Shown here: one piece after another, positions 9,339 to 21,167 of the stretch
Position numbering within the stretch: position 1 is the stretch's first letter
How the letters are laid out: every line of letters begins with the position of its first letter
NCBI RefSeq assembly: GCF_016904945.1
Contig: NZ_JADIKF010000039.1
Span: 1-64,000 of the forward strand
Source: Dyella mobilis
Lineage (GTDB): Bacteria; Pseudomonadota; Gammaproteobacteria; Xanthomonadales; Rhodanobacteraceae
Length of the DNA: 64,000 nucleotides
Reading direction: 5' to 3'
Notes under the pieces: model-generated
The model's input: the letters and a program-made list of their open reading frames with translations, nothing else
What the model was told of the DNA's origin: nothing
Database searches by the model: none
Made by a program: the position numbers and the translations under genes

Positions 9339-9611
9339 TGCGGACTTCCCCTAGCGTGTCAAATGCTGCTGTGCAGCAATTTCAGATTAGTGACATTCAA
9401 ACCCGGCGGCAACCGATGTTTGGGCGTCTAAAAGTCCAAATGGGAATATCCATATCGAACATGCGTTTATGCGCACATTTACGGTGGGCTGCGGGCTACC
9501 CACGGCTGGAGGATGGTGCGTCGCAAGTTTACGCGCCGTGCCGCCCGGCGATGAGCATGCGTAGGCTCGGCGTATAGGAAACGTGTAGAGGGTGTCTTGG
9601 CCCCCAGGGCT
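9339..9611. promoter_or_regulatory. Upstream region of the TonB receptor gene
   Basis: About 270 bp of non-coding DNA before the repeat element at 9612-9736. It should hold the receptor promoter. I see no clear Fur box, riboswitch or open frame in it. Confidence 0.35.
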
Positions 9612-9736
9612 GGGCAGCACTATTTTCGTCGCCCTGCGTTGTCGTTGAGTGGTCGTTAGGGGGTAGCGCACGGCGCGGACTTGGCTGGCGAGCAAACAGC
9701 TCCCGGCGCGGGCCACGAAAATAGCGCTAACAGGCC
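9612..9736. repeat. Small inverted-repeat element (MITE/REP-like), copy 1
   Basis: Two inverted arms, CAGCACTATTTTCGTCGCCC (9615-9634) and the complement of GTTAGCGCTATTTTCGTGGCCC-type sequence (9710-9731), enclose ~75 bp. The right 45 bp (9692-9736) recur in opposite orientation at 21829-21873 with five mismatches. 21 bp of it (9692-9712) recur with one mismatch inside the tolA insertion at 28976-28996. No coding capacity. Dispersed, structured and intergenic, so a non-autonomous mobile or REP-type repeat is the best reading. Confidence 0.65.
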
Positions 9737-9782
9737 ATAGGCTAGGCGTCTCCAGGAGCAGGCACTAAGATGCCCGGGCCTG

Positions 9783-9968
9783 AGGTGACCGCCGGCCAAG
9801 TGCTGGCGGTTGAAACGGGAATCCGGTGACGCCAACGGCCATTCCGGAGCTGCCCCCGCAACGGTAGGCGAGCAAGACGGTCTCCACGCTGCCACTGTGC
9901 CCAGGCATGGGAAGGCGGAACCGGAAGGCGCAGGCGCCTTCGCTCGCGAGCCCGGAGACCGGCCCAGG
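9783..9968 (+). promoter_or_regulatory. Cobalamin (AdoCbl) riboswitch
   Basis: The conserved landmarks occur in order: GAAACGGGAATCCGGTG (9832-9848), CCGGAGCTGCCCCCGCAACG (9844-9863 region), GCCACTG (9891-9897), GGGAAGGCG (9909-9917) and the B12 box GAGCCCGGAGACCGGCC (9948-9964). This matches the Cobalamin (RF00174) family. In this family bound coenzyme B12 shuts off the downstream genes, here btuM and the cob genes. About 110 nt of leader separate it from btuM, room for an expression platform; I see no strong intrinsic terminator there, so control of translation initiation is plausible. Confidence 0.96.
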
Positions 9969-10079
9969 CGATAACCGGACGGCGGAGGGCCATGTCGCGG
10001 GCCGCTGCCTTGCCAGCCGGTTCACCTCTTCACCGTCTCCATCGGCCTGCGTGCCGTCGCGTGAAGGAGAATGACCATC

Positions 10080-10661
10080 ATGAAGCCCCTGCCCCGATCG
10101 ATCGCCATCGGTCTGTTTGCGTCGTTGACGTTGTTGATGGCGGCCACGCGCTTCAAGCATTTCGGCGACGCGTTGCACTTGCCGGATGCATCGATGGCGG
10201 TGTTCTTCCTGGGCGGCCTGTATTTGCGCCGGCACCTCGCTTTCGTGTTTTTCACCCTGCTGGCGGTGCTGCTCGACTATGTGTCGATCCGTTATGCCGG
10301 CGTCAGCGATTTTTGTATCACCGCAGCCTACGCTTTCCTGCCGTTGGCTTATGCCGCACTTTGGTATGGCGGCCGCCTGTACGCGAACCAGCTGACCGGT
10401 CAGTGGCGATCCCTTTTAGGTGCGTTGGCCGTGGCGTTCGCCTGCGCTGCGCTGTCCTTTGCCATTTCCAATGGTTTCTTCTATTGGCTGGGCGGGCGTT
10501 ACGCGCATCCGCACCTGGCCGAATATGTTGCGCGACTGTGGCAATGGGGGCCGCTGTTCGTGCGTACCACGCTCGCCTATGTGATCGTGGCATTGCTGCT
10601 GCAGGCCGGGTTGCAACGCTTGGCTGATCGCGTGGCCATCACGCAGGGAGCCGGCGCGTGA
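10080..10661 (+). CDS. btuM: BtuM-type cobalamin transporter (solitary ECF S-component-like)
   Basis: 193 aa membrane protein with about six hydrophobic helices. The ATG at 10080 is preferred over that at 10071: AAGGAGA (10064-10070) is 9 nt from 10080 but touches 10071. With this start a single Cys falls at residue 79 in SDFCITAAYAFLPLAYAALWYGG. The studied BtuM of Thiobacillus denitrificans uses a conserved Cys at about position 80 to bind the cobalt of B12, so the position is telling. It is the first gene after the cobalamin riboswitch and overlaps cobO by GTGA. Inferred role: uptake of cobalamin or cobinamide across the inner membrane without an ABC module. Family name assigned from recall, size, context and the Cys. 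Confidence 0.75.
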   Translation: MKPLPRSIAIGLFASLTLLMAATRFKHFGDALHLPDASMAVFFLGGLYLRRHLAFVFFTLLAVLLDYVSIRYAGVSDFCITAAYAFLPLAYAALWYGGRLYANQLTGQWRSLLGALAVAFACAALSFAISNGFFYWLGGRYAHPHLAEYVARLWQWGPLFVRTTLAYVIVALLLQAGLQRLADRVAITQGAGA

Positions 10662-11290
10662 ACGAACACGAGACATCTCGCGAGGCGATGACCGCGGAAG
10701 AGCGCCATCGCGAACGCATGCAGCGCAAGAAGGAACTGGTCGACCGCAAGATCGCCAGGGCCACCATCGACCGCGGCGTGCTGGTGGTGAATACCGGCAA
10801 TGGCAAGGGCAAGAGCTCTTCCGGCTTCGGCATGTTGGCGCGCTCGCTCGGACATGGCTTCCACTGTGGCGTGGTGCAATTCATCAAGGGCACGTTCTCG
10901 ACCGGGGAAGAAGCCTTTTTCCGTCGGTTCGCCGGTGACCAGCTGGACTATCACGTCATGGGCGAAGGCTTTACCTGGGAAACGCAAGACAAGGCGCGCG
11001 ATATCGCGGCCGCCCAGGCGGCCTGGACAGTCGCCGCAAACATGCTCGCCGATCCCGCGTACGACTTCGTGCTGCTGGACGAACTCAACATCGCGCTGGT
11101 GAAGCAGTACATACAGCTCGATCAGGTATTGGCCGCACTGGCGGCGCGGCCGCCGCGCCAGCACGTGGTGATCACCGGGCGCGGCGCGCCGGATGGCCTG
11201 GTTGCGGTGGCCGACACGGTGACGGAGATGCGTGTGGTCAAGCACGCCTTTGATGCAGGCATCAAGGCGCAGAAAGGTGTGGAGCTGTGA
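10658..11290 (+). CDS. cobO: Cob(I)yrinic acid a,c-diamide adenosyltransferase
   Basis: 210 aa, GTG start overlapping btuM. This is the CobA/CobO/BtuR family: an N-terminal basic helix, then the ATP-binding loop NTGNGKGKSSSGFG (~45-58), a Thr-to-Ser variant of the usual GNGKGKTT. VVQFIKG, FVLLDELNIAL and HVVITGRGAP are further family motifs. It transfers the 5'-deoxyadenosyl group of ATP to cob(I)alamin or corrinoid precursors, needed after import of unadenosylated corrinoids. Second gene of the riboswitch-controlled operon; ends in a GTGA overlap with cbiA. Confidence 0.96.
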   Translation: MNEHETSREAMTAEERHRERMQRKKELVDRKIARATIDRGVLVVNTGNGKGKSSSGFGMLARSLGHGFHCGVVQFIKGTFSTGEEAFFRRFAGDQLDYHVMGEGFTWETQDKARDIAAAQAAWTVAANMLADPAYDFVLLDELNIALVKQYIQLDQVLAALAARPPRQHVVITGRGAPDGLVAVADTVTEMRVVKHAFDAGIKAQKGVEL

Positions 11291-12579
11291 CGGCGCGACA
11301 CTGTCCCGCCTTGCTGGTTTCCGCGCCCGCATCAGGACAGGGCAAGACCTCGATCACTGCAGCGCTGGCACGTTGGCATGCGCGCCAGGGGCGCCGCGTG
11401 CGGGTGTTCAAGACCGGACCGGATTTTCTCGACCCGATGGTGCTCGAGCGCGCGGCCGGTACGCCGGCTTACCAGCTCGACCTGTGGATGTGCGGCGAAG
11501 CCGACGTGCGCACGCGATTGTTCGATGCGGCGGGCGCGGCCGACCTGATCCTGGTCGAAGGTGTGATGGGGCTGTTCGATGGCGATCCGTCGAGTGCGGA
11601 TCTTGCCCAGCGCTTCGGCCTGCCGGTGCTGGCGGTGATCGACGGCTCCGCGATGGCGCAGACCTTTGGCGCGCTTGCCTGCGGGCTGGCTGCCTATCGA
11701 GAAGGCTTGAACGTGTACGGCGTGGCCGCCAACCGCATCGGTAGCGACTATCACGCGCAATTGTTGCAACAGAGCTTGCCGCCGTCGCTGCATTGGCTGG
11801 GCGCGCTGCCACGCGATGAGGCGCTCGCACTGCCGGAACGACACCTGGGCCTGGTCGCCGCAACGGAGTTGCCGGACCTCGATCGCTGTCTCGACGTGCT
11901 GGCAGAAGCGTGGGCTCAGCACGCTAGCACCGAGTTGCCGCCGCCGTTGGCCTTCGAGGCACCCGCCTTGGAGCCGTTGCCGGCCCTGCTGCACGGTCAG
12001 CGGATTGCCGTAGCGCGCGATGCGGCCTTCTGCTTCATTTATCAGGCCAATCTCGATCTGCTCAGCGAAGCCGGCGCGCAACTGCGTTTCTTCTCGCCGC
12101 TGCAGGGCGATGCACTGCCCGATTGCGATGCCGTGTGGTTGCCGGGCGGCTATCCCGAGCTGCACCTGGACACGCTGACGAAGCAAAAAGCCTTGCACTC
12201 GGCATTGCTCGCGCATCGCGACGCGGGCAAGCCGATGCTGGCCGAATGTGGCGGATTACTGTTCGCGCTCGAGTCATTGGCGGACCGGGACGGCCACGAA
12301 GCGCCGATGGCTGGCCTGCTGGCCGGGCGGGCGGTGTTGCAATCGCGGCTGGCCGCCCTGGGTCTGCAAAGTGTGGAATTGCCGGAGGGCGCGCTGCGCG
12401 GGCATACCTTCCACTATGCGCGCGCCTGGATCGATGCGCCGCCGCTGGCGCAAGCCGTCAACCCGAACCAGGGACCCTGCCAGGAAGCGGTGTATCGCCA
12501 GCAACGGCTCACCGCCAGCTTCGTGCATTTTTATTTTCCCTCCAATCCAGTTGCCGCGATGAAATTGTTCCTGCCATGA
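11287..12579 (+). CDS. cbiA: Cobyrinic acid a,c-diamide synthase
   Basis: 430 aa, GTG start within the cobO stop. The N-terminal half is a DTBS-like ATPase with [13 protein letters not shown] (~14-26) and [10 protein letters not shown]. The C-terminal half is a class I glutamine amidotransferase with nucleophile Cys in [13 protein letters not shown] and [10 protein letters not shown]. It amidates the a and c side chains of cobyrinic acid using glutamine and ATP. Its presence without ring-building genes suggests use on imported incomplete corrinoids, or ring genes elsewhere. Confidence 0.95.
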   Translation: MTARHCPALLVSAPASGQGKTSITAALARWHARQGRRVRVFKTGPDFLDPMVLERAAGTPAYQLDLWMCGEADVRTRLFDAAGAADLILVEGVMGLFDGDPSSADLAQRFGLPVLAVIDGSAMAQTFGALACGLAAYREGLNVYGVAANRIGSDYHAQLLQQSLPPSLHWLGALPRDEALALPERHLGLVAATELPDLDRCLDVLAEAWAQHASTELPPPLAFEAPALEPLPALLHGQRIAVARDAAFCFIYQANLDLLSEAGAQLRFFSPLQGDALPDCDAVWLPGGYPELHLDTLTKQKALHSALLAHRDAGKPMLAECGGLLFALESLADRDGHEAPMAGLLAGRAVLQSRLAALGLQSVELPEGALRGHTFHYARAWIDAPPLAQAVNPNQGPCQEAVYRQQRLTASFVHFYFPSNPVAAMKLFLP

Positions 12580-13496
12580 GCATGGCGCTGGCGATGCTCG
12601 CGGCGGTGTTGATGGATGCGTGGCTGGGCGAACCGCGTCGTGCACATCCCTTGGTAGGTTTCGGGCGCGTGGCGAGCGGCATCGAGCAACGCGTTTACGC
12701 GGATAGGCGGGTGGCCGGCGTATTGGCCTGGTCGCTTGCCGTGCTGCCTGCCATCGCCTTGCTGTGGGGTATCCAGCGTGCCATGCCAGTGTGGGCATCC
12801 TGGTGTGTGGGCGCGGCGGTGCTGTATCTGACGCTCGGTTGGCGCAGCCTCGGCGAGCACGTGCGGCCGGTGGCGGCAGCCCTTGCGAAGGGCGATCTCG
12901 ATGCAGCGCGTGCCGCGGTGAGCCGCGTGGTCAGTCGCGATACGGCAGCGTTGAACGACGTCCAGGTATCTGCGGCGGCGACCGAATCCGTACTCGAAAA
13001 CGGCAATGACGCCGTGTTCGGAGCGCTGTTCTGGTTCGCGCTGCTGGGCGCACCCGGGGCCTTGTTGTATCGGCTGGCCAATACGCTGGATGCCACCTGG
13101 GGTTATCGCACGGCGCGCTACGAGCGTTTCGGCTGGGCGGCGGCGCGCATCGACGATGTGCTGAATTTCCTGCCGGCACGTCTCACTGCACTGACCTACG
13201 CATTGCTTGGCCACTTCGATACCGCATGGCGTTGCTGGCGCACCCAGGCTCCCCAGTGGGACAGCCCGAACGCCGGTCCGGTGATGGCGGCTGGCGCCGG
13301 TGCACTGCGTGTGCGCCTGGGCGGTCCGGCGCCTTATCACGGCCGGTGGGAAGCCCGCCCTGAACTGGGCGAAGGGGAGTTGCCGAGCGCGGCCTCCATT
13401 TCGCGGGCGCTGCACCTGGTTTCCAAAGGCGTGCTGATGTGGTTGATCTGCACCTGGGTACTCGGTTTCCTTCTCGACGGTGGCGTGCATGCTTGA
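12576..13496 (+). CDS. cbiB: Adenosylcobinamide-phosphate synthase
   Basis: 306 aa; ATG at 12576 overlaps the cbiA stop (ATGA). A polytopic membrane protein of the CbiB/CobD family: [19 protein letters not shown] near the N-terminus is the family signature, followed by [20 protein letters not shown] and [20 protein letters not shown]. It joins aminopropanol (phosphate) to adenosylcobyric acid. The aminopropanol phosphate would come from the next gene product, CobD. Confidence 0.95.
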   Translation: MSMALAMLAAVLMDAWLGEPRRAHPLVGFGRVASGIEQRVYADRRVAGVLAWSLAVLPAIALLWGIQRAMPVWASWCVGAAVLYLTLGWRSLGEHVRPVAAALAKGDLDAARAAVSRVVSRDTAALNDVQVSAAATESVLENGNDAVFGALFWFALLGAPGALLYRLANTLDATWGYRTARYERFGWAAARIDDVLNFLPARLTALTYALLGHFDTAWRCWRTQAPQWDSPNAGPVMAAGAGALRVRLGGPAPYHGRWEARPELGEGELPSAASISRALHLVSKGVLMWLICTWVLGFLLDGGVHA

Positions 13497-14472
13497 ACAC
13501 GGCGGTCGCCTGCGACGCGCGGCAGGCGAGTACGGCATCGCCCTGGAACATTGGCTGGATCTTTCTACCGGCGTCAGTCCATTCGGATGGCCGGTGCCGG
13601 CGATTCCGCCTTCGGCGTGGCAGCGCCTGCCGGAAGACGATGACGGGCTGATCGACGCCGCGCGTACTTATTACGAAGCGCCACAGTTGCTGCCGGTGGC
13701 CGGTTCGCAGGCGGCCATCCAGGCGCTGCCGCTGTTGCGCGGTCCGTCGCGGGTGGGCGTTATCGCGCCCGGCTATGCCGAGCACGCACAAGCCTGGCGC
13801 GCAGCTGGCCACGAAGTGGCTTGCCTGCCTGCCGATGTGTTGTTGCAGCAGGTCGAGCGCTGGGACGTGCTGGTGCTGATCCACCCGAACAACCCCGGAG
13901 GCGAGCGCTTTTCCGTGCAGGAGTTGTTGCGCGTGCATGCCGCGTTGGCTGCCCGTGGCGGCTGGCTGCTGGTCGATGAGGCATTCGTGGATGTGACGCC
14001 GCAGGACAGTCTGTGCCGCTACACGCAGCGCGACGGCTTGATCGTGCTGCGCTCGGCGGGGAAGTTTTTCGGTCTGGCCGGAGCGCGGGCGGGATTTGTT
14101 TGCGCGGCATCCTCCTTGCTTGACCTTTTGCAGGAAAAACTGGGGCCGTGGACCTTGAGTGGACCGACGCGCTACGTCTTGCGGCATGCGCTTGCCGATC
14201 GTCCCTGGCAGGCCGAGGCGCGCGTGACGTTGCAGGCCGTCAGCGCGAGTCTGGCCGCGTTGCTGGCTCGCCGCGGACTGGCGCCGACCGCCGGTTGCGG
14301 ACTGTTCCAATGGTGCCGACGCGACGATGCGGCGAGCCTGCATCGCGCGCTCGCCGAGCGGGGCATTTTTACGCGCTTGTTCGACACGCCGCCCAGCCTG
14401 CGCTTTGGTCTTCCCCCGGATGATGCGGCGTTCGAACGACTGGATCGTGCATTGAGCGAGGTGCTTCGATGA
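13489..14472 (+). CDS. cobD: L-threonine-O-3-phosphate decarboxylase
   Basis: 327 aa, PLP enzyme of aminotransferase fold. ATG at 13489 lies inside the end of cbiB; a GTG three codons upstream is possible. Family features: [15 protein letters not shown] and [11 protein letters not shown] at the N-terminus (as in CobC/CobD), [11 protein letters not shown], the PLP Asp in [10 protein letters not shown] and the Schiff-base Lys in [16 protein letters not shown]. It makes (R)-1-amino-2-propanol phosphate, the linker of the nucleotide loop. In the aerobic-pathway nomenclature the gene is called cobC; I use the Salmonella-style name to avoid confusion with the phosphatase below. Confidence 0.9.
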   Translation: MLEHGGRLRRAAGEYGIALEHWLDLSTGVSPFGWPVPAIPPSAWQRLPEDDDGLIDAARTYYEAPQLLPVAGSQAAIQALPLLRGPSRVGVIAPGYAEHAQAWRAAGHEVACLPADVLLQQVERWDVLVLIHPNNPGGERFSVQELLRVHAALAARGGWLLVDEAFVDVTPQDSLCRYTQRDGLIVLRSAGKFFGLAGARAGFVCAASSLLDLLQEKLGPWTLSGPTRYVLRHALADRPWQAEARVTLQAVSASLAALLARRGLAPTAGCGLFQWCRRDDAASLHRALAERGIFTRLFDTPPSLRFGLPPDDAAFERLDRALSEVLR

Positions 14473-15941
14473 CGGCACGGGTACTGATGGTGCAGGGCTG
14501 CACCTCCGATGCGGGCAAGAGTGCGCTGGTGACCGCGTTGTGTCGCTGGGCACATCGACGCGATATCAGCGTTGCACCCTTCAAGCCGCAAAACATGGCC
14601 TTGAATTCGGCGGTCACCGCCGATGGCGGAGAAATTGGCCGCGCGCAAGCCGTGCAGGCGCAGGCCTGCGGCATCGAGGCCAAGGTTGATTTCAATCCGG
14701 TGTTGCTCAAGCCGAACAGCGACATCGGTGCGCAGGTGATCGTGCACGGACGCGCCGTGGCCGACATGGATGCGCGCGATTATCACGACTACAAGCGTCG
14801 CGCTTTCGACGCGGTGATGGCATCGCACCGGCGCCTGGTGGAAACCTACGACGCGGTGATTGTCGAAGGCGCCGGCAGTCCAGCGGAAATCAATCTGCGC
14901 GATCGCGATATTGCCAACATGGGCTACGCCGAGGCGGTGGATTGTCCGGTGATCCTGGTGGCGGATATCGATCGCGGCGGCGTGTTTGCGCATCTGGTCG
15001 GCACGCTGGCCTTGCTTTCGCCGAGCGAGCGAGGGCGTATAGCGGGCTTCGTCATCAATCGCTTCCGCGGCGACCTCGCGTTGTTGCAGCCGGGTCTGGA
15101 ATGGCTGGAGCGCGAAACCGGCAAACCCGTACTCGGCGTGCTGCCCTACCTGCATGGTTTGTATCTCGAAGCTGAAGATGCCTTGCCGCGCGATCGCCGC
15201 GTCAAGCCGGACGCGCTGTTGCGTGTCGCGGTACCGGCCTTGCCGCGCATCAGCAATCACACCGATTTCGATGCCTTGCGGGCGCACCCGCAGGTCGACC
15301 TGCACCTGGTTGGCCCTGGCGAGACGCCGCCTGCCTGCGACCTCATCGTACTGCCCGGTTCGAAGTCGACACGTGCGGACCTGGCCTGGTTGCGCGAGCA
15401 GGGTTGGGATGCGGCAATAGCCCGGCATCTGCGCTATGGCGGCAAGCTGATCGGCATCTGCGGCGGTTTGCAGATGCTGGGGCGCGCCATACACGATCCG
15501 CACGGTGTCGAGGGCGAAGCCGGTTCCAGCGACGGTCTGGGCTGGCTGGATCTGGAAACCCGCTTCGAACTGCAAAAGCAATTGCACCGCGTACGCGGGC
15601 ACCTGAGTTTCGGCGGCGCCCACGTGCATGGCTATGAGATTCACTGCGGTGTCAGTTACGGCCCCGCGCTGGCGCGTCCGTTTGCGCAACTCGACGGTGG
15701 CCGCAGCGATGGCGCATTATCGGCGGACGGGCAGATCATCGGCACCTATCTGCACGGCGTCTTCGACGATCCACAGGCTTTGCGAGCATTGCTGCAATGG
15801 GCGGGTCTGCATGCCGCGGAATGCGTCGATGTGCGCGCGTTGCGCGAGGCGAGCATCGAACGGCTGGCCGATGCGGTGCAGGAGCATCTGGACACGGCAG
15901 CCTTGGAGCAATTATTGGGAATGGTTACGTGCGTACCTTGA
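14469..15941 (+). CDS. cobQ: Cobyric acid synthase
   Basis: 490 aa, ATGA overlap with cobD. N-terminal ATPase: [18 protein letters not shown], then [13 protein letters not shown] and [16 protein letters not shown]-terminal triad-type amidotransferase with Cys in [12 protein letters not shown] and His in GTYLHGVFD. It amidates side chains b, d, e and g of adenosylcobyrinic acid a,c-diamide. Length is normal for the family. Confidence 0.96.
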   Translation: MTARVLMVQGCTSDAGKSALVTALCRWAHRRDISVAPFKPQNMALNSAVTADGGEIGRAQAVQAQACGIEAKVDFNPVLLKPNSDIGAQVIVHGRAVADMDARDYHDYKRRAFDAVMASHRRLVETYDAVIVEGAGSPAEINLRDRDIANMGYAEAVDCPVILVADIDRGGVFAHLVGTLALLSPSERGRIAGFVINRFRGDLALLQPGLEWLERETGKPVLGVLPYLHGLYLEAEDALPRDRRVKPDALLRVAVPALPRISNHTDFDALRAHPQVDLHLVGPGETPPACDLIVLPGSKSTRADLAWLREQGWDAAIARHLRYGGKLIGICGGLQMLGRAIHDPHGVEGEAGSSDGLGWLDLETRFELQKQLHRVRGHLSFGGAHVHGYEIHCGVSYGPALARPFAQLDGGRSDGALSADGQIIGTYLHGVFDDPQALRALLQWAGLHAAECVDVRALREASIERLADAVQEHLDTAALEQLLGMVTCVP

Positions 15942-16447
15942 TTCTGGGTGGCGCCCGCTCCGGCAAAAGTGCCTTGGCAGAGCGGTTGGCCATCGAGAGT
16001 GGCCGCGAAGTGGTCTATGTCGCCACGGGCCAGGCCGGTGACGAAGAAATGGCCGCGCGCATCGCGCACCATCGCGCCCGCCGTCCTGCGCAATGGCGAT
16101 GCGTGGAAGAACCGCTCAGGCTTGCCGATACGCTGCATAAACAGGCCCGCAACGATCGCTGCATTCTCGTCGACTGTCTGACACTATGGTTGAGTAATCT
16201 GCTTGGCGACGCCGATCCGGGGTGCTTGGAGCGCGAACGGGGCCTGCTGCTCGATGTGCTGCCCGGTTTGCCTGGCGAGGTGCTGATGGTCAGCAACGAA
16301 GTCGGCCTGGGCATCGTGCCGATGGGTGAGCTGGCGCGGCGTTTCGTCGACGAGGCAGGACGCCTGCATCAATCCGTTGCTGCGGCAAGCGAGCGCGCGC
16401 TCTTTGTTGCAGCGGGCTTGCCATTCGTTTTGAAAGGAAACCTGTAA
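15929..16447 (+). CDS. cobU: Adenosylcobinamide kinase / adenosylcobinamide-phosphate guanylyltransferase
   Basis: 172 aa from GTG at 15929, overlapping the end of cobQ by 13 nt. The longer upstream frame is rejected because family members begin almost directly at the P-loop, here [40 protein letters not shown] holds the guanylylated His region, and [13 protein letters not shown] and [11 protein letters not shown] are family motifs. It phosphorylates cobinamide and activates it with GTP, a salvage step. TAATG junction with cobT. Confidence 0.95.
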   Translation: MRTLILGGARSGKSALAERLAIESGREVVYVATGQAGDEEMAARIAHHRARRPAQWRCVEEPLRLADTLHKQARNDRCILVDCLTLWLSNLLGDADPGCLERERGLLLDVLPGLPGEVLMVSNEVGLGIVPMGELARRFVDEAGRLHQSVAAASERALFVAAGLPFVLKGNL

Positions 16448-17493
16448 TGAGTCTCGACTGGCTTCACGCGCCCTGCGCACAGCCCGACGCGGTGTTGGCC
16501 GACGCGGCTCGCGCGCATCAACTGCAACTGACCAAGCCGCCCGGTTCGCTGGGTCTGCTGGAGGCATTGGCTATTCAATTGGCTTCGTTGCAGCACACAT
16601 CCAAGCCTGCGCTGGAGCGGGTGTGGATCAGCGTGTTTGCCGGCGATCACGGTGTGGCCGACGAAGGCGTGTCGGCATTTCCGCAAGTGGTGACAGGCGA
16701 GATGGTGCGTAACTTCGCCAGCGGCGGTGCGGCCATCAGCGTGCTGGCGCGCACTCTGGGCGCGAACCTGGAGGTGGTCAACCTCGGTACGGTGAACGAT
16801 CCGGGCGACATTCCGGGCGTGCGTCGCGCCATCATCGCGCCATCGACCGCCAATTTCTGTCTCGCCCCGGCAATGACCGTCGAGCAGCTCGATGCGGCGA
16901 TGTCGATCGGTGCGCAAAGCGTGCAAGCGGCGCTTGCCGCCAAAGCGCAGCTTTTCATCGGCGGCGAGATGGGCATCGCCAACACCACCGCCGCCGCGGC
17001 CGTGGCGAGCGCCTTGCTCGATGAGCCGCCGTCGTGCCTGGCTGGTGCGGGCACCGGCCTGGACGCCGCGGGTATCCGGCACAAAGTGAGCGTGCTCGAG
17101 CGGGCACTGGAACGTCATGCCGATGCTTCGACGGCGCTGGAACAGTTGCGCTGCCTGGGTGGATTCGAGATTGCCGCGTTGACCGGCGCTTATGTGGCGG
17201 CGGCGCAGGCGGGCTTGCCGGTGCTGGTGGACGGTTTCATCACCACCACGGCCGCCCTGGCGGCAGTGACGATCCAGCCGGATGTGCGGCCCTGGCTGCT
17301 GTTTGCCCATCGTTCGAAGGAGCATGGCCACGCGCACTTGTTGAACGTGCTGGCCGCCCAGCCCGTGCTCGATCTTGGCTTGCGCCTGGGCGAGGCCAGC
17401 GGTGCTGCCACGGCGGTGCCGCTGCTTCGTCTTGCCTGTGCCTTGCACAACGGCATGGCCACGTTCGAGCAGGCAGGCGTGTCCAACGCATGA
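16447..17493 (+). CDS. cobT: Nicotinate-nucleotide--dimethylbenzimidazole phosphoribosyltransferase
   Basis: 348 aa. Typical CobT sequence: [14 protein letters not shown] near the N-terminus, [32 protein letters not shown], and the catalytic Glu in [26 protein letters not shown] precedes it. It makes alpha-ribazole phosphate, the lower-ligand nucleotide. Overlaps cobU by one base and cobC by four. Confidence 0.96.
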   Translation: MSLDWLHAPCAQPDAVLADAARAHQLQLTKPPGSLGLLEALAIQLASLQHTSKPALERVWISVFAGDHGVADEGVSAFPQVVTGEMVRNFASGGAAISVLARTLGANLEVVNLGTVNDPGDIPGVRRAIIAPSTANFCLAPAMTVEQLDAAMSIGAQSVQAALAAKAQLFIGGEMGIANTTAAAAVASALLDEPPSCLAGAGTGLDAAGIRHKVSVLERALERHADASTALEQLRCLGGFEIAALTGAYVAAAQAGLPVLVDGFITTTAALAAVTIQPDVRPWLLFAHRSKEHGHAHLLNVLAAQPVLDLGLRLGEASGAATAVPLLRLACALHNGMATFEQAGVSNA

Positions 17494-18059
17494 GCGAGGA
17501 CGATGCTTTCCAGATCGAGTTGCTTCGCCACGGCGATACCGGCGAGCGCAGCTATCGCGGCCAGCTCGACGATGCCTTGAGCGAACTGGGCTGGTCGCAA
17601 CTGCGCGCGGCGGTGCAGGGGCAAGCGTGGGACTGCATTGTTTCGTCCACCTTGCAGCGTTGCGCGGCCTTTGCGCAGGAACTCGCCGAGCAGCGCCACC
17701 TGCCTTTGCGGCTCGATGCGCGATTGGCGGAATACCACTTCGGCGATTGGCAAGGCATGCCGATCGAACAGATCGCGCAGGAGCAGGGCGACGCATTGGC
17801 GCGTTTCTGGGCAGACCCGGTGGCGTATCCGCCGCCAGGCGCGGAAACTTTCCAGGCTTTTGGCGATCGGTTAAGTGCCGCGCTGGACGAGGTGGCTGCG
17901 CAAGCGGCCGGCCGGCGCGTATTGGTGGTGACTCATGGAGGCGCGATCCGCTTGCTGCGCTGTCGGGTTGAACGACGTAGCTATGGCGACATGGCCGGCA
18001 TCGAGGTGCCGCATGCTTCGCTGCATCGCCTGCCGTGGCATCGCGCGGTCGCGGCCTGA
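17490..18059 (+). CDS. cobC: Alpha-ribazole phosphatase (histidine phosphatase family)
   Basis: 189 aa; ATG at 17490 overlaps the cobT stop. Histidine phosphatase features are clear: phospho-accepting His in [21 protein letters not shown], and the second catalytic His in [12 protein letters not shown]. Placed between cobT and cobS, it should remove the phosphate from alpha-ribazole phosphate or adenosylcobalamin phosphate. Confidence 0.9.
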   Translation: MSEDDAFQIELLRHGDTGERSYRGQLDDALSELGWSQLRAAVQGQAWDCIVSSTLQRCAAFAQELAEQRHLPLRLDARLAEYHFGDWQGMPIEQIAQEQGDALARFWADPVAYPPPGAETFQAFGDRLSAALDEVAAQAAGRRVLVVTHGGAIRLLRCRVERRSYGDMAGIEVPHASLHRLPWHRAVAA

Positions 18060-18781
18060 TGCGCGGATTGCTGGTCGCGCTGGGTTTTCTTACCCGCCTG
18101 CCGGTGCCGCTCGGTGCGTTCGATGACGCGCGCGCAAAAGCTGTGTCGCTGGCGTGGTACCCGCTGGTGGGTTTGCTGATCGGCTTGTTGCTGGGCTCGC
18201 TCGCATGGTTGCTGCGCGACACGCCGCCCTTGCTGGCTGCCGGTATCGTGGTAGTGGCGTGGGTGGCGCTGACTGGCGCCATGCATCTGGATGGTCTGGC
18301 CGACAGCGCCGATGCCTGGATCGGCGGGCTGGGCGATCGCGAAAAAACACTGGCCATCATGAAAGATCCGCGCTGCGGGCCGGCCGGCGTGGTTGCCCTG
18401 GTGCTGGTCCTGCTGCTGAAGTTCGCGGCGCTGGCCAGCCTGCACCCCGCGCCTTGGTCGGAGCTGATCCTGGCTTCGCTGCTGGCGCGTGTAGGCCTGA
18501 CGGCCTTGTTTCTTACGACGCCTTATGTGCGCGGCGGTGGGCTCGGGGCGGCCTTATCCAGTGCTCCGCGCAATGCCTGTGCCGTGGCTATCGCGGTCAG
18601 CGTCGGGTTTTGTCTGTTGGGACGCTGGCACGGGGTGCTAGCCCTTGGGGTGGCGGCCGTGGTGTTCGGCGGGTGGCGGCATGCCTGCATCAAGCGCCTG
18701 GGGGGTATCACCGGCGATACGGCGGGAGCTCTGGCGGAAATGGTCGAGGCGGCGGTCCTGGTGGCGCTGGTCGTGCGTTGA
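18059..18781 (+). CDS. cobS: Adenosylcobinamide-GDP ribazoletransferase (cobalamin synthase)
   Basis: 240 aa, ATG at 18059 sharing one base with the cobC stop. Integral membrane protein with FLTRLPVP at the N-terminus and the metal-binding acidic motif MHLDGLADSADAWIGG (~78-93). KDPRCGPAGVVALVL and GGITGDTAGALAEM are further CobS signatures. It joins activated cobinamide and alpha-ribazole to finish B12. Last gene of the operon; no intrinsic terminator is obvious after it. Confidence 0.95.
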   Translation: MRGLLVALGFLTRLPVPLGAFDDARAKAVSLAWYPLVGLLIGLLLGSLAWLLRDTPPLLAAGIVVVAWVALTGAMHLDGLADSADAWIGGLGDREKTLAIMKDPRCGPAGVVALVLVLLLKFAALASLHPAPWSELILASLLARVGLTALFLTTPYVRGGGLGAALSSAPRNACAVAIAVSVGFCLLGRWHGVLALGVAAVVFGGWRHACIKRLGGITGDTAGALAEMVEAAVLVALVVR

Positions 18782-18870
18782 GCACCGTCGCGCGGTTGAA
18801 ATCTCGTCGGTCGGCCTGATAATGATCGGCTGCCACCGGCTCAAGCCGGCCGGCATAGCGGAGTGTGTTC

Positions 18871-19167
18871 ATGCCCATTTACGAATTCCAATGCAGCGCC
18901 TGCGGCCACCGGTTCGATCGGTTGCAGAAGATGTCCGATCCGGATCCGACCGATTGCCCCGACTGCGGTGCGCCGCAGGTCCACCGTCAGCTCAGTGCGC
19001 CGCAATTTCGCCTGGCCGGCGGCGGCTGGTACGAAACCGATTTCAAGAAAGATGGTGACAAGAAGCGCAATCTGGCCGGGGAGGGCTCGACCTCCAAGAC
19101 CGCCGACAGCACGGCCGCGCCCGCCAAAACGGAAAGCAAGCCGGCGGCGACGCCCAGCGCGGACTGA
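18871..19167 (+). CDS. FmdB-type zinc-ribbon regulatory protein
   Basis: 98 aa from ATG at 18871 (GGAG-like site just upstream). MPIYEFQCSACGHRFDRLQK and DCPDCGAPQVHRQLS supply the two CxxC pairs of a small zinc ribbon (residues ~8-45). The rest is Lys/Ala/Thr-rich and probably disordered. This family commonly lies next to aspS, as here; its molecular role is not established. Confidence 0.88.
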   Translation: MPIYEFQCSACGHRFDRLQKMSDPDPTDCPDCGAPQVHRQLSAPQFRLAGGGWYETDFKKDGDKKRNLAGEGSTSKTADSTAAPAKTESKPAATPSAD

Positions 19168-19318
19168 TATAGCCGTCCTGATCATTGGATAGCCTTCGCC
19201 GGGATGGCGATGCGGCGTTATTTCGTGGGCCTGGGGGAAGGGCTCGTGCAGCAGTGTTAAGATTCCGGGTCTTTTCCACGTTTATTCGCCGCCCTGGCGG
19301 CCCGGAGTCCCCTTTCGT

Positions 19319-21091
<1,773 letters not shown>

Positions 21092-21167
21092 GTTCTGCTT
21101 CCTCTCCCCTCGCCTTTGATCAAGAGCGGGGGAGCGGGAGGAGCGCGTTGCGGCAAGATAGGCACCT

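Noticed and set aside
16369..18360. Long minus-strand open frame (663 codons) opposite cobU-cobT-cobC-cobS
   Set aside because: It is the GC-driven mirror of four well-supported genes, Arg/His/Pro-rich with no family motif.
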